64,000 nt of DNA from Perca fluviatilis (GCF_010015445.1 NC_053118.1:8754907-8818906), one strand, 5' to 3'. Shown: positions 33,290 to 46,035, counted from the stretch's first letter. Notes: generated by a model from the sequence alone, not told the origin. Program-made: numbers and translations.

Positions 33290-34030
33290 GTACGTGCGAA
33301 TGAAGGTAAATATGGTGCAAATTGCGAAAGCTTGTAGACTTGAAGTGAGCATTTGTAGAATACGATGTGGGAACTTGCAGAACAAACATCTAAGCTTGTA
33401 TGTTAACATTTTCACCAGGGGATAATATTAACCCACCTGTGTTCTGAATGTGAAGTCACAGAAAAAATATTCACAGTCTGCTTCCTATCCACTTTCAGTT
33501 TCACTGTTGAAGAGTGTTGAGATGATTTAATTATATTTATATATAAGCCAGCTGGCTAGTTAGCTAACCCTAACTTGCTAATTCCACCATGCTACACTAA
33601 ATGAGACATACAAAGTTGTCCCATCTAGCGACAGAAATCCTGCTCTCCCTGAGAGCTTCACAGCCCCAAGTTCACAGGTACAAATTTGTTTGGCACCACA
33701 TGTATTGCAATAATGGTTGCAAAAGTCAAGGCGTGCAGATTCGCCACTTTGTGATGCGAGAGAGCACATATGTGAAGTTGCAGTGAACGATTTGAGAGCT
33801 TGTAATCACCAAGTTGTGGTTGTGCTTGAAAATGGAAAAAAAAAAAATAGAGTAAATGTTCCATTACAAGTTTGCAGCTGTCATTGTATTCATGTATATC
33901 AATATCCATCTACACAATTGTGAATATTTTCTCACATCGTATTCTACAAGTGCTCACATCAGGTGTACAAGCTCTCGCATTTTGCACCTTTACCTTCACA
34001 CATGCATGGGGAGCTGCACGAACGTTACAG
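33290..34030. mobile_element. Candidate inverted-repeat element
   Basis: CATTTGTAGAATACGATGTG (33351) and, in complement, CACTTGTAGAATACGATGTG (33953) form part of two arms of about 100 bases, both also containing AAGGTAAA and GCAAA-type DNA. No transposase is present. The frames 33578-33923 on both strands are chance. Confidence 0.5.
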
Positions 34031-34089
34031 TTAATCCATGGCTTTTGGTTGACATGGTTTTTAATGTTTTCTGACAGCACCAATGTTCG

Positions 34090-34480
34090 GGCCCCATTTC
34101 AGAAAGCAGGATTAGTAAAAACTCAGAGTTAGTTGACTCAGAGTTGACGGAAACTCTGCTAAAGCCCAAATGGTCTCCTAAGCCCCTCCCCCCACGAGGG
34201 AGAATGAATGTGTACGCATGAGCAGTGACTGACATGCAGTTAGACACCCCCCCTGGCCCTGATTGGTGCATCTGAACAGGGAGCTGTGGATTTTTGCAAA
34301 TCGCGCTACAGGCTGTTGGTGGTGCCAGAGAAGCTGGATTCTTTTTTGATTACCTCTTTCATGTAGTTCTACTGGAACATAGGGTCAGTTTCAGCAAATA
34401 TGACAGAAAGTTAGTTTTATAAGTCTTACCTACTGCATCAGGTTTTCTTCAACAAACCCTGAGTTTCTTTCCCCATTTAC
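34090..34480. mobile_element. Harbinger-related MITE fragment
   Basis: CATTTCAGAAAGCAGGATTA and AACTCAGAGTTAGTTGACTC at the left, and CAGGTTTTCTTCAACAAACC near 34441, match the subterminal DNA of the Harbinger copies at 10304 and 16500. No transposase frame is present. Confidence 0.55.
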
Positions 34481-35646
34481 CTCCCCATGAAAAGAAATAA
34501 GGTGAGTAAGTACATTTTTATCATGGTACACCATCAGTTAGATGTAAGGTGTAAACCTCAATAGTATCTTCCCTTGTGGCCGCTGACAATGTGTCTTCAT
34601 CATCCTACTGTAAGAACATTTTTATGTTGTATGTGTTGTACTCTCTAAACCGTTATGAACTGTGGAGTTTTAAGAGAATTTAAAGCTGCATGGTCTGTTA
34701 TAGCAGGCTTCACCAGACAGATTACACCATCTGTAACTGGTGGAAGATGAAGATAAGTGCCCAACATAACTTAGTTTTTACAACAATGCAGGCCGCATCA
34801 CAATTTCCCAAAATAATAACTACATTGAGTCACCTTAAAATACATTGTGTATGTAGGGCAAGAATCTGAAAAAAGTAACAGCCATTAATTAGTCGTAACG
34901 TATAAACTTCCAATAATAAGCCGACTTCCGTCTGTCGTTGTCTGAGGTTTTGCAGTAACGGACAAACGAGCAGCGGAGTAGTAAGGTTACGCAAAAACGC
35001 GTGCATGCTAGAAATAGAACCAACGCCTATTTTTCCTGCGACACGCAAGCGTGTTGGAAGCGTTTCCAGGCAAATAGAATAGGAAAACGTTTATATGTCA
35101 TTTTGACACGAATACATATTAATAAATTATGTTTGAAAGTCTCCAGGTTTTGACATAAATGCAGATATAAATGTAATAAAAAAAAACATAATTAATAATC
35201 GATTTTCAAATATTGCATCTGTCAACACAGAACAAAATATTCTGTAGCCTATTTTGCCGTCAATACTGCCGACGTTGTCTTTACTGTAATCAAATCAGTA
35301 TATATTAGTTTAAGATGAAGTACTGCTTGAGAGCATTTTATCAATGGGAAACATACATGTGTACAGGCAAGGCTAGCAGCAGCAGCAGCGTCAGACACGT
35401 TTCTGGTGTGTAAAGACAGAAAACTCCACGCAGCTGACACGCAGCTGACACGCAACAGAAACGCCACGCTCACGCCACGCCGCCAGTGTGTAACTGGCCT
35501 TAGTCAGTAACATACTGGGGAGTGGGGGTTGGTGAGTGTGCAGCCTCATCTGGACCAGGACCTCGGCTTGCCTGTCTCTCCCTCTGCTGGGTTTTGCTCA
35601 AGCATCTGCTGTAATTCAGCAAACACATAATCCACCAAAGCAAAAG
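34481..35646. other. Non-coding stretch
   Basis: No gene recognised. Around 35385-35475 there are ACGCAGCTGACACGCAGCTG and ACGCCACGC short repeats. Confidence 0.3.
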
Positions 35647-36362
35647 TTAAAGGGGTGATAGAATGCAAAACCGATTTTACCTTGTCATAGTTGAATAATG
35701 ACAGTTTAGGGGGTAACTATGACATACATAGAACCGCTAAATCCCATTGACACCTCTTTTCTCTGCAAATCTCACAATTTGAAACTGCCTCTGAAAACAG
35801 GCGAATCTCAACAAGCCCCATAGTTGACGTCAACTATTGCGGCTCCTCCTCCTCCTCTAGTCTCTCTCCTTGTCACGCCCCAACATTTACATAGGCTACA
35901 CAACTGACCTGAGATCAGTTAGTCTTCTGACTCTAGGTCGTGCAGATCTCAGAAATTATACAGTATTTCATCTGTTGTTCATCTGCTATTTTAACATTCA
36001 ATTCATTTCTGAGACTTTTTTATGCGAGAAATCAACAATGTAGAGGTCAAATATGGGCCGTTTTACAAAAATGTATGTCTAATTGCAAATTTTGTCCGAC
36101 TGTGTGTCAGAGTTCAGCTGCCGGTGCTGCCTGTGTTGCTGCCTCGCCACCTGGCCTGCCTTCCTTCACAGACCCCGGCCTGCTGTGAGCTCGAGTGAGC
36201 TCCGTCAAGGCTGGCAGCCCACAGAACTTCATAACCGTGCAAAGTCACTGCTTTGTGGGTGAATGACTACTAAACGCCGCTGCCCTGACAGAGCTCTTTT
36301 AATGTGTGTAATTATAATGTGTTGAGTTATTTAAATAAACGATTGGGGACATAAGTCGCAAG

Positions 36363-36400
36363 TCTCATTGATAGAGCTAAATGTAGCTCTATCAATGAGA
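36363..36400. repeat. Perfect 16-bp hairpin
   Basis: TCTCATTGATAGAGCT and its exact complement are separated by six bases. It lies just before the tandem units. Confidence 0.9.
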
Positions 36401-36439
36401 GCTAGCTAGCCTCCTCTTAGAATTCCTCTGGAATTCACA

Positions 36440-37130
36440 AAAATTCATTAACTTGAAATCGGACACCATTGTTAGCTTTATAAAACCCTTAGGTAGATGT
36501 TGTATACGTGGCGTGACGAAATTCAAACTGTAAATATACTCGAATTACGCCCAAAATGAAGCTAACTATCCATGATTTGTAGCTAAATATAGCTAGACTT
36601 GAAGGGACAGCCGCAGCTAACGAAACACCTAGCTAGTCTCCACAAATATTCTTTAATTTGAAATCGGACACCGTTGTTAGCTTTATAAGACAGTTATATG
36701 TTGTATAAGTGGCGTGACGAAATTCAAACTGTAAATACACTCGAATTACGCCGAAAATGAAGCTAACTATCCGTGATTTGTAGCTACATATAGCTAGAAT
36801 TGAAGGGACAGCTGCAGCTAACGAAACACCTAGCTAGTCTCCATAAATATTCATTAACTTGAAATCGGACACCGTTGTTAGCTTTATAAGACATTTAGTT
36901 ATATGTTGTATAAGTAGCGTGACGAAATTCAAACTGTAAATACACTTGAATTACGCCGAAAATGAAGCTAACTATCCGTGATTTGTAGCTACATATAGCT
37001 AGAATTGAAGGGACAGCCGCAGCTAACGAAACACCTAGCTAGTCTCCACAAATATTCATTAACTTGAAATTGGACACGTTGTTAGCTTTATAAGACATTT
37101 AGTTAGATGTTGTATAAGTGGCGTGACATG
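36440..37130. repeat. Tandem repeat, about 200-bp unit, 3.5 copies
   Basis: GAAATCGGACACC recurs at about 36457, 36660, 36863 and (as GAAATTGGACACG) 37066. Each unit holds TTGTTAGCTTTATAA, GGCGTGACGAAATTCAAACT, AATGAAGCTAACTATCC and CGCAGCTAACGAAACACCTA. The copies are over 90% alike by eye. Confidence 0.9.
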
Positions 37131-37804
37131 TGTGTAACATGTGGTAAGAGATTGCTGGTGTAAGCTCGCTGGCCGCGCTCTCACTCTCACACAACGGGCC
37201 ATTTAGCTAGCAGGAAGAGGGGAGTTGCAGGCCCTGGAGCTCTGTCAGGGCAGCAGTGTTTGGTAGTCCCTGCTGTGGGCTGCCAGCCGTGACGGAGCTC
37301 CAAGTACCTCATAGAAGGCCGGGGTCTGTGAAGGAAGGCAGGCCGGGCGGCGAGGCAGCACCGGCGGGTGGCGAGGCAGCACCGGCGGGCGGCGAGGCAG
37401 CACCGGTTAGCCATCAATATTTGTAAAACAGCCCATATTTGAGCTTTATATAGTTGATTTCTCGCTTAAAAAAGTCTCAGAAGTGAATTTAATAACGAAA
37501 TAGCCCGACTAACAATGTATAACTTTGCAGTGTCTGAAATATGAGACCTGCTGTCCAGTCTCCCATATGTTTCTATGTAGTTTGCTCAAACCAATCAGCG
37601 CGTAGCTCATTCGGAATATTCATGAGCATACCATATTTGGAAGAAAAGCTCTTGTTCCAAATAGAGCCATATTCACAGGGTAGTTAAGGGCCTAATAAAA
37701 TAGCATTCGGGCAATTTTCAGCCCAACCAATGTTACATACCCCATTAGGAGACCTTAAGGAACAGTGTAAAATACCCTGTATAATCATTCTATCACCCCT
37801 TTAA

Positions 37805-38698
37805 AGGATTATTTTAATTAAAGGTATTTACCTCTTTTCTCACCAGACACCACCATGTTTCTCATTACCCCTATTTTCCATCAGATGCGTCTGTGCTGCA
37901 TTCCAGAGGGGCCGTGGCCCCCGCAAGGAATCACGGCCAGTCAATGCTTTGATGTTTCATCAGCCGCGCCGCATCCCAAAAGCGTGCGTGAAGCGGCTCT
38001 CCGCTCCGCTAAAGATACGCGCCAGGTCTATTTTGATGCGAGCCGTGAGGCGTTTGGACAGCCAGGCAAGTGATAGCGAAAGCATCCATGCAATTTACTA
38101 AAACACACTTCTCAATATCGTATCTTCCTCTACAACACCACGGACGACGAGAGATTCATAGAGACAATATAATCTGTGAGTCGTGCAGGCAAGACGCTCC
38201 GCTTCTGCAATGCTCCCGTGGTGGTATGACGCGTGGCGGAGGACGGTTAGAACGTACAAGCTGCCCATAGATGTGGCACCTCAGTGTTCTACACTGCACT
38301 GGTAAATTTAGAGCCCCTGAAGGAAACACATCTGTTTAAATAAACCAGAATACTGTTCCACAAATATACAGTGGCTGTTCCTAAAACTTTCTGCTGTTTT
38401 CTGGAATTCTTGTAGCCGCTGGGTAAACCTGCTGTTATTTTAGCTGGACTCAATGGATAGTTGCTAGTATCTATAAGGATTATTTTTAGAGCATGTGCAT
38501 GTGTTTATGGGTCATTGTGTCCTGGCAGAAATAAATAAAACCAATTTATATTTTTTTTTTTATTTCAGTAACACACCAAAAGGAACATACACAAGTTGAA
38601 TAAAAGGTCAGTAATTTTTTATTATATAAATAGTCCTTAGGCCTTTTATGTGTGGGTTTTGCTATATTTCCTTTGTCCTTGGGCAAGATTTTGGACAC
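37805..38698. other. Non-coding stretch
   Basis: No gene recognised. The GC-richer part at 37890-38270 has two frames (37855-38073 and 38070-38270) with no known domain; it may be transposon-derived. Confidence 0.3.
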
Positions 38699-39242
38699 TT
38701 AAAGGAACACGCTGACTTATTGGGACTTTAGCTTATTCACCATATCCCCCAGAGTTAGATAAGTCCATACATACCCTTCTCATCTCTGTGCGTGTTGTAA
38801 CTCTGTCCGACGGCCCAACCGGTAGCTTAGCCTAGCACAGATCCTGGAGGTAACAGGTTCCAACTAGCCTACTGCTCCGAATAAGTGAAAAAATAACGCC
38901 AACATGTTCCTATTTACATGTTGTGATTTGTAGAGTCACAGCGTGTACAAATAACAAGGTCACATGAGACACAGCCATATTCTAACCGTATATAAACTGG
39001 GAACTATATTCTCAGAAAGGCAAAGCACTGGTAGTCTCTGCTCGGGGCTTCTCAGGTGCTGCTAGCATATCACTCCGCCCAAGTAACAGAAGTAGCACTG
39101 CTTCGCCTTTCTGAGAATATAGTGGGGCCGTCGGACAGAGTTACGACACGCATGGAGATGAGAAGGGTATGTATGGACTTATCTAACTCTGGGGGATACG
39201 GTGAATAAGCTAAAGTCCCAATAAGTCGACGTGTTCCTTTAA
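38699..39242. mobile_element. TTAA-flanked element with 120-bp inverted repeats
   Basis: TTAAAGGAACACGCTGACTT at the left and TTAAAGGAACACGTCGACTT in complement at the right begin arms of about 120 bases that run to CTCTGTCCGACGGCCC. The middle is non-coding. TTAA duplicates at both ends. Confidence 0.85.
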
Positions 39243-39478
39243 CCCTGCTTAAATTTGAATTTAATATTGATCTAATATTAACTTCAACGACACAACGAGA
39301 AAAAAAAGAACACCTGTCCCTTGGGGGCACTGTCATTTCTATAGCACTGTATAAAATGTAGATTCAAGGAGTTCTTTTAGGGTTTGTATGACCACAGCAA
39401 TAGTCATCATGTGACATAAAGGCACATGGCTGGATGACAGAATTAGCTCCATGGAGGGAACTGAAATATGAACAAATC

Positions 39479-39481
<3 letters not shown>

Positions 39482-39518
<37 letters not shown>

Positions 39519-39668
39519 AAGATAATGTGTAACAAAAAGGTGACATATAGAGTAAACAATACACATATGTAGACATACAGAAAATTATATCTATATATAT
39601 ATATATATATAAATAGCAGTTATGTTGAATGTTGATATGACAGACAATGTACAAATCATTTATAGAGT

Positions 39669-39743
<75 letters not shown>

Positions 39744-39745
39744 TG
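39482..39745. repeat. Microsatellite cluster: (TA)n, (TA)n, (GT)n
   Basis: (TA)n at about 39482-39515 and 39590-39611, and a (GT)n run of about 35 units at 39670-39741. The antisense frames rich in Thr-His are translations of the GT run. Confidence 0.95.
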
Positions 39746-40642
<897 letters not shown>

Positions 40643-40741
40643 AGCAGAGAGAGCAGCAGAGCTATAAAAGGTTTAACAAGTATAAGACTAGCCTTGACTT
40701 CTGCTGATAAAGAGCTGTAGTTTTTACAGAGCAGCGGAGCC

Positions 40742-41215
40742 TTAAAGGGCAATTCCGGTGCAAAACGAACCTAGGGGTTATTAACTGATGTGTACCTACT
40801 CTGTCGCTCTCTGGGACATGTTTTCATGCTAATCGAATGAGTTTGGAGCTTTGACGAGGCTACCGCGGACTGCTGGTTAACTTACAATGCTAGCATTTTG
40901 GGCATGGGGACACTCAAATTAAATCGTTATTTAATACCACTAAAAAGGCTCGAAATATCACCACACCATAAAGTTAGCATAATTAGGGTCCCTAAATGTG
41001 AACCGAAGAATTGACAACATTGTAAGTGTACAGATAGTTTATTAAAAAGATGTTTACTTGCGGGAGCCATCTTGGAAACCAGTCATGACTAGTCGAACGC
41101 CGTGCAACGTGGAATCTCCATAGATAGTATGGGAATCTCAGACTCATTTGCACGGCGCTCATTTTTCGACTAGTCATGAATGGTTTTCCAAGATGGCAAT
41201 TTGGGGTGTTTCACT
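40742..41215. mobile_element. Fragment of TTAA-type repeat with large hairpin
   Basis: It starts TTAAAGGGCAATTCCGG, in the style of the other TTAA elements. It contains a hairpin of about 130 bases: GCCATCTTGGAAACCAGTCA (41066) pairs with the complement ending at 41198, with GACTAGTCGAACGCCGTGCA in the arm. The matching TTAA end is not certain. Confidence 0.5.
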
Positions 41216-41249
41216 GACTATTTAAGGGCAACTATGGGCGTGACATGAA

Positions 41250-41430
41250 GCCACCAAAGCTGCACCACATTTAGAGTCGATTGTGATTTGAAGGGAAATA
41301 TAGGACGTAGGCATAGGACGTGCGTACAGTTTTATAAATCTGAATATTTGTGTGCGTACTCACGTCCTATGTTTCGTCCGTACGCCACTTCTGACAAATT
41401 CGCTGCACAGATTTATAAATGAGGCCCCTG
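41250..41430. repeat. Repeat fragment with GTGCGTAC/TTTATAAAT motifs
   Basis: GTGCGTACAGTTTTATAAAT and its near-complement ATTTATAAATGAGGCCCC with GTACG motifs suggest an inverted-repeat MITE end. Boundaries are unclear. Bases 41431-42285 otherwise hold no recognisable gene; a short GTGTGTGT run lies at 41940. Confidence 0.35.
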
Positions 41431-42285
41431 TTAACCATAGTCCTCATAAATCGACCAGAATTTTAAATTCCAACACAAAGAAAGCGGATATCCGGCCTAA
41501 AAGAGCAGAATTCCCGGCGCCAGCGGAGCAATCCTTGAAGTGGAATGTCGTTGATATAGACTACCACCAACTAGGCCTGCGTATAGTTACTACACTACCA
41601 AGCTTAACACCTGTACTTTTTATGTCTGAGAAAAATGCAAATTCTGTGCATCCCATAGACTGTAGAGATTATTAGAGACTGCTTAACTATTTTCACTTTG
41701 ATTGAGCAGCACAGGTGATCAGAAATTCTCTGCCTAATGATGAGTGTAGGAACTGTACCTTTACTGTACTGTACTTTATTAGAGATCACAAGTTCAATCA
41801 TAAGTTCAACATCAGCTTTCTAAACTGAAGTGAGCTTTGGTTACAATTGAGGACTGACGTGGACAACTGCTTAGAGGTCATTGGGTGTGTGTTACATTGT
41901 GAAAGAGCAAGTAAGAATGTCGAAGAGTGTGTACGTGTGTGCGTGTGTGTGTGTAAAGATGGCTTAAATGAGGTTGTTGGGTCACATAAGGACATGGAAA
42001 AAGGGGTGTGTCTTTTTTTGGGAAAGTGTCAGACAGAACATACACTCGCAGGGCCTCCACCCGCACTGCGGTGACTGGCATGGTATGAAAACAGGAGTAT
42101 AATTGGCAGAACCACGATCCCATGAAGCCTCTGTGAGCGCAGGAAAAACCCCACATGGCTTCAGACAGAATGAAGAGGAAACAAACAGATCAGAATGTTT
42201 AACCATCCATACTGGATTAAATGTTCCATTTGAGAAATAGGTTAATATATAAATATAAAATAAAAAATCTCCATATAAACGTAGA

Positions 42286-42355
42286 CAACCGCCCCTCGGA
42301 TTGAGCCCTGCCAATGGTGTGTTCCCAGACCCAACATCTGGATCTGGCTTGTCAG
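42286..42355. repeat. Solo end of the helicase-carrying transposon family
   Basis: CGCCCCTCGGATTGAGCCCT, CCAATGGTGTGTTCCCAGAC and GCTTGTCAGGCTA match the right end of the element at 42542-43033. No second end is adjacent, so it is a relic end. Confidence 0.6.
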
Positions 42356-42541
42356 GCTACTCAACTTTAACAATTAACATGACAATAACCCCAACTGCAA
42401 ATTCTTCCTAGCTCGGCCTCCACTTCGAGAGCTTGCTGCTGGGCGGGCAATATCAACGTCACTGATGTCAAAAGCTGGAGGTCGCAAAATGTTCTTAAAC
42501 TGAACTCTAACAAAGCAGAGATCGTTGTTGTAGGGTCCCAG

Positions 42542-43033
42542 TAGCCTAGAAATCTAGACGCACCCTAGCGGCAGCAAATGTAATTTGTCTCTGTTGGCTT
42601 GCAAGGTGGAAAAACCAAACTCTAGTCAGGCCAATCGCATCGTGTATAGAGTCGGTGGGAGGGCTTAACATAAGGAGGGAAGAATTGCGACGGTTCCGGG
42701 TGAATTCCCTGCTACTTGAAAGCAAAGAAGATGGCTGCTCCTGCTGGCGAACAGCGGTCTTTCGAATCAGCTTTGGAAGACTTGGAGTTAAGCTTTTCTT
42801 TGAGAAAAGAACAAAGAATGGCACTGAAGTCATTCTTAAAAAAGGAAGATGTGTTCGGGGTTTTGACGACCAGATACGGCAAAAATGTAATCTATCAACT
42901 AGCATTGCTCTGGTTGGCCATGAGTGCAGAGGGAATTTGAAAGACAACCGTTTATCCCGCCCCTCAGATTGAGCCCTGCCAATGGTGAGTTCCCAGACCC
43001 AACATCTTGATGTGGGTCTGGCTTGTCAGGCTA
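42542..43033 (+). mobile_element. Helicase-carrying DNA transposon, copy 2, inserted in an L2 LINE
   Basis: The ends are TAGCCTAGAAATC and, in complement, TAGCCTGACAAGCC. The flanks GGGTCCCAG at 42533-42541 and 43034-43042 are a perfect 9-bp (or 8-bp) duplication of LINE sequence. An 8-9-bp duplication suggests a hAT or P-type enzyme. It carries a short helicase-like frame (separate entry). Because the duplication is perfect, the insertion is well supported. Confidence 0.85.
42731..42940 (+). pseudogene. RecQ/DEAD-like helicase fragment with decayed Walker A, copy 2
   Basis: The frame reads MAAPAGEQRSFESALEDLEL, then SFSLRKEQRMALKSFLKKED and VFGVLTTRYGKNVIYQLALL. In RecQ-type helicases the block VFxxLPTGxGKSxxYQLP is the Walker A region. 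Here it reads LTTRYGKN, so the P-loop is damaged. The frame ends at 70 residues, and no DEAH box follows. Same gene fragment as in copy 1, plus the Walker A part. Confidence 0.7.
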
Positions 43034-43506
43034 GGGTCCCAGCCTATTCTGCAATTTCTGCCTTTCGGCTGGTCCCCTTTTGAAAAACATCAAAAATACG
43101 ATCCATCTTAACTAGACACAGAGATCATTTTACATGCCTTCAACTCATTACGCCTGGGTTATTGCAACAGCCTCTGTACTTGCTTAAACCAGGGCCCAGA
43201 GGCTCTGGAACAATCTGCACGGGATATTATGTAGGTCAGCTGACTCAGTGGTCTCCCTTCTTTAAACATACTTTTATCAGAGAACCTTTCCTGGTTTTAT
43301 TTGAGCTTGAACATCTTTTCTTTTAAACATGTTTTTACTATTCTTACCTACACTGTAAAAGGTTTTTATACACCTAATAGTCTTTATTTGTTTGTTTTGT
43401 TTTAAAAACCGGATGTTTTTATGACTGGTCTGTTTTATGTTGCTGTTTTGTAAAGCACTTTGTAATGTAGATTTTGAAAAGTGCTCTATAAATAAAGATT
43501 ATTATC

Positions 43507-43545
<39 letters not shown>
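43507..43545. repeat. (ATT)n microsatellite at the L2 3' end
   Basis: About 13 ATT units, directly following the LINE 3' end, as is common for L2-type tails. Confidence 0.9.
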
Positions 43546-43548
<3 letters not shown>

Positions 43549-43875
43549 ACACACTTATAACATTGTAATTTCCCCACTAGGGATCAATAAAAAGTATAAA
43601 TTGAAATTTAAGGATGGGAAAATACCCAAAAAGCATAATTCCTATAATTAGGTTGCTTCTATTGGTAAATGTTTTTTTTGTAACTAAACATAAATAAATA
43701 AACAAATAAATAACCCAGATGAATCCTCTTCTCTATTCATTTTATGGTATTTTAAGTTATGTTATAAAAATAAGTTCACAATTTAACGTTTGCACAATAA
43801 ACAGGCCTTGACTTTGCCAGAAACAAAGGAGTAACACATTAAAGCACTATAACACTCCCTGTGAACAATGCTTGA

Positions 43876-44411
43876 TTGACCTTTTCCACGGCAGACATGT
43901 TGACATGTCATAGTAGGAAAAGCACAGGTGTATTCAAACCCATTAATGATGGCTGCATTCCACTTAGGAGAGGCCCTGGTACTGTGCATGCTGACTCACT
44001 GAAATAGTTTACTGGGACATTTTTTTTTTTATGTTGCTAAAACTTTATATATCCTACCTCAATCAATGCTCTGTTACAAGTCTACTTATGTCTTTTGTTG
44101 TCTGTCCTGTCCCATGTCTGTCTTAAATGCTCTACTTTAAGTAGTAATTGCACTTTTTGTAAAGTCTATGTGTGTGCACTAAATGTCTCGAATGTCGTTT
44201 GTATATAATGTTTTCAGATATTTTAAATGTGTAACACCACTTGATCCATGGTGAAACGTTGTCTCGTTTCACTATATACAGTGTATGTGTTTGAAATGAC
44301 ATTAAAACCCACTTGACTTGACTTGACTTGATGGAAATGAGTTAAGGTTATCAATTTCAGCTTTGCTTTTCCTACTATGATAAGTCAAAATGTCTGCCGT
44401 GAAAAAGGTCC
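43876..44411. mobile_element. Inverted-repeat element split by a retroposon
   Basis: Left arm ACCTTTTCCACGGCAGACAT ... GTCATAGTAGGAAAAGCACA and right arm, in complement, ACCTTTTTCACGGCAGACAT ... ATCATAGTAGGAAAAGCA. A related single arm is found at 23258-23420. The centre is replaced by the retroposon at 44018-44332. Confidence 0.7.
44018..44332 (+). mobile_element. Retroposon 3' end with (ACTTG)n tail
   Basis: It begins in a T-run and ends ATGACATTAAAACCCACTTG then ACTTGACTTGACTTG, the short tandem tail of a fish LINE/SINE. There is no coding capacity. Both its ends lie inside the inverted-repeat element. Confidence 0.55.
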
Positions 44412-45293
44412 ACACTTTAAACCACAGGAACAGACAACTGACAGACCAAGCCACCTACTGCTGCAGAAAAAAAAAAACAGTGGAAAAACATAAATAATTA
44501 CAGGCAGAATAGAGGCAGAAACCACTTCTGTATAGAAAAGTAAATGAAATGTCCATCAAGGAAGAATATGTAACTATTTACAGCCACATGCTGTTACAAA
44601 AACCCCTCAGCTTGATGGAACAAAAGACACAGAAAAACAAGTTTCTCCAACCGCAGAACATTATGGGCCGTGCCAGCAAATACACAATATATTTTCTCTC
44701 CTTTGCCTTTGTCCTGCACGCAGTCCTGTTGCTATGAGGTTGTTTGTCACGCTCCATGTTGAAAATGGCCATTTCCAACCTAAAAAAATAGACTATGAAG
44801 AGCAACAAACGGGCAGTCAACTTACTGTGCGCTGTAAGGACCTAAAAATGCTCTCATAATGCTGAGCAAACTCATTCTGCATGCCTGTAATTGCATGTAA
44901 AAAAGCTTGTTACAACAAAGTAATGTGACATGGCCCACATTTATCTAACCAAGCATTACTGGCAGGCTCGCCGTGTCCCTGAGGTTGGCGTGCAATGTGG
45001 ATGACAGTGTTCACATCTTCCAGTCTGTGGCCCTATTATTACAGTTCCCCTTAGTAATTTTTCCTCAAATCCATGCTTTCACTTTTCTTGTTATAAAATA
45101 TGCCGCCCACGCAAATATACAGCCACCAATTTAGATTTGACTACATGGTTGCCATTATAGCCATGGGTGTTATTTGTGTCTGAGGCACTGGGAGCCTGCT
45201 GAGCTGTGACTGTGAGACGTTGTAGACACCTACAGGGGCATTGAGACATTTTTGACTTTTACGGACCTCTGTTGGTCAGGGAATTACTGCAAC
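44412..45293. other. Non-coding stretch
   Basis: No gene recognised; the frame pair 44549-44820 on both strands has no domain. A 12-base A-run lies at 44467. Confidence 0.3.
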
Positions 45294-45301
45294 ATCCACA
45301 C

Positions 45302-45721
45302 TAGAGGATGGATACCCGAACCGAGCCCGTCGGGACCCGGCAGGACCCGACGGGCCGGGCCGGGTTCGGACAGATTCAGAAATTATGTTTGGGTCGGGCT
45401 TGTTCACATCAGCGCGATAAGGCACTGAACATTTTAAATTTAAAACAGCTTATTATGTAGGTGTGCACCTGTGTTAACGTGAGCTTGTTGCCCCGTGTGC
45501 ACTGATGCGCTCATCTGTTGACACTTCCGAATGCCTTCCTACAGTTGCTTAATAAAAGCGGGCTTTCCACACAAAAAAACGTACATGTGTCATTAGTATT
45601 AGAAAAAAAAACTGAGATTTGAACTGTGTCGGGCTCGGGTCGGGCTCGGACATAAATATCTTAATGCCTGTCGGGCTCGGGCCGGGCTCGGACAGAAAAA
45701 TGCGGCCCGATCCACACTCTA
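45302..45721. mobile_element. hAT-type MITE rich in CGGGCTCGG
   Basis: The ends TAGAGGATGGAT and, in complement, TAGAGTGTGGAT are imperfect inverted repeats. The flanks ATCCACAC (45294-45301) and ATCCACAT (45722-45729) are an 8-bp duplication with one mismatch. The interior has GTCGGGCTCGGGCCGGGCTC-type repeats. A fragment of similar sequence (CCCGACGGGACCC) is at 47479. Confidence 0.85.
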
Positions 45722-45757
45722 ATCCACATGTCTCTGGCACTTATAGTGAGTTGTAAT

Positions 45758-45850
45758 TGACATAGGCAAGGCAAGGCAAGCCTTATTCATACAGCACATT
45801 TCAAACCCAAGAGAAAACTAAATATGCTTTACATGAAGATGAAGAAAAAA
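45758..45850 (-). repeat. LINE 3'-tail fragment
   Basis: GGCAAGGCAAGGCAAGCCTT and TACAGCACATTTCAAACCCA are the complement of a common fish LINE 3' end with short tandem tail. A (GA)n run of 13 units follows at 45869-45893. Confidence 0.6.
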
Positions 45851-45862
45851 ATGAAAAAGAAC

Positions 45863-45897
<35 letters not shown>

Positions 45898-46035
45898 AAA
45901 ATATGATAAGAATACTAATAGTTGTTATGATGATGATAATAATGCCAACAGTAATGACCTACGACAGCACAATGATAAATTGGTAAACACTTTAAAGACG
46001 CGCAATACTTATCACTCAGCCTTTCTTTTCTCAGG

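Larger units (their letters stand above)
35647..37804. mobile_element. 2.2-kb TTAA-flanked element with internal tandem repeats
   Basis: Both ends read TTAAAGGGGTGATAGAATG (19 bases, perfect inverted repeat). Longer imperfect arms continue for several hundred bases: the left arm at 36000-36220 (GACTTTTTTATGCGAGAAAT, GGCCTGCCTTCC) is mirrored at 37320-37480. Between them lie four tandem units and a perfect hairpin. No transposase is seen, so it depends on a partner. TTAA targets fit piggyBac or Kolobok-type enzymes. Confidence 0.85.
42400..43515 (+). mobile_element. L2-type LINE 3' portion, interrupted
   Basis: Left of the insertion the + frame reads SWRSQNVLKLNSNKAEIVVV (42474-42533), the post-catalytic part of an L2-clade reverse transcriptase. 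Right of it are ILHAFNSLRLGYCNSLCTCL (about 43133-43192) and RLWNNLHG, the C-terminal blocks of the same protein. The 3' end has TTTGTAAAGCACTTTGTAAT and TGCTCTATAAATAAAGATTA, the usual L2 tail, running into (ATT)n. Frames are degraded. Confidence 0.75.
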
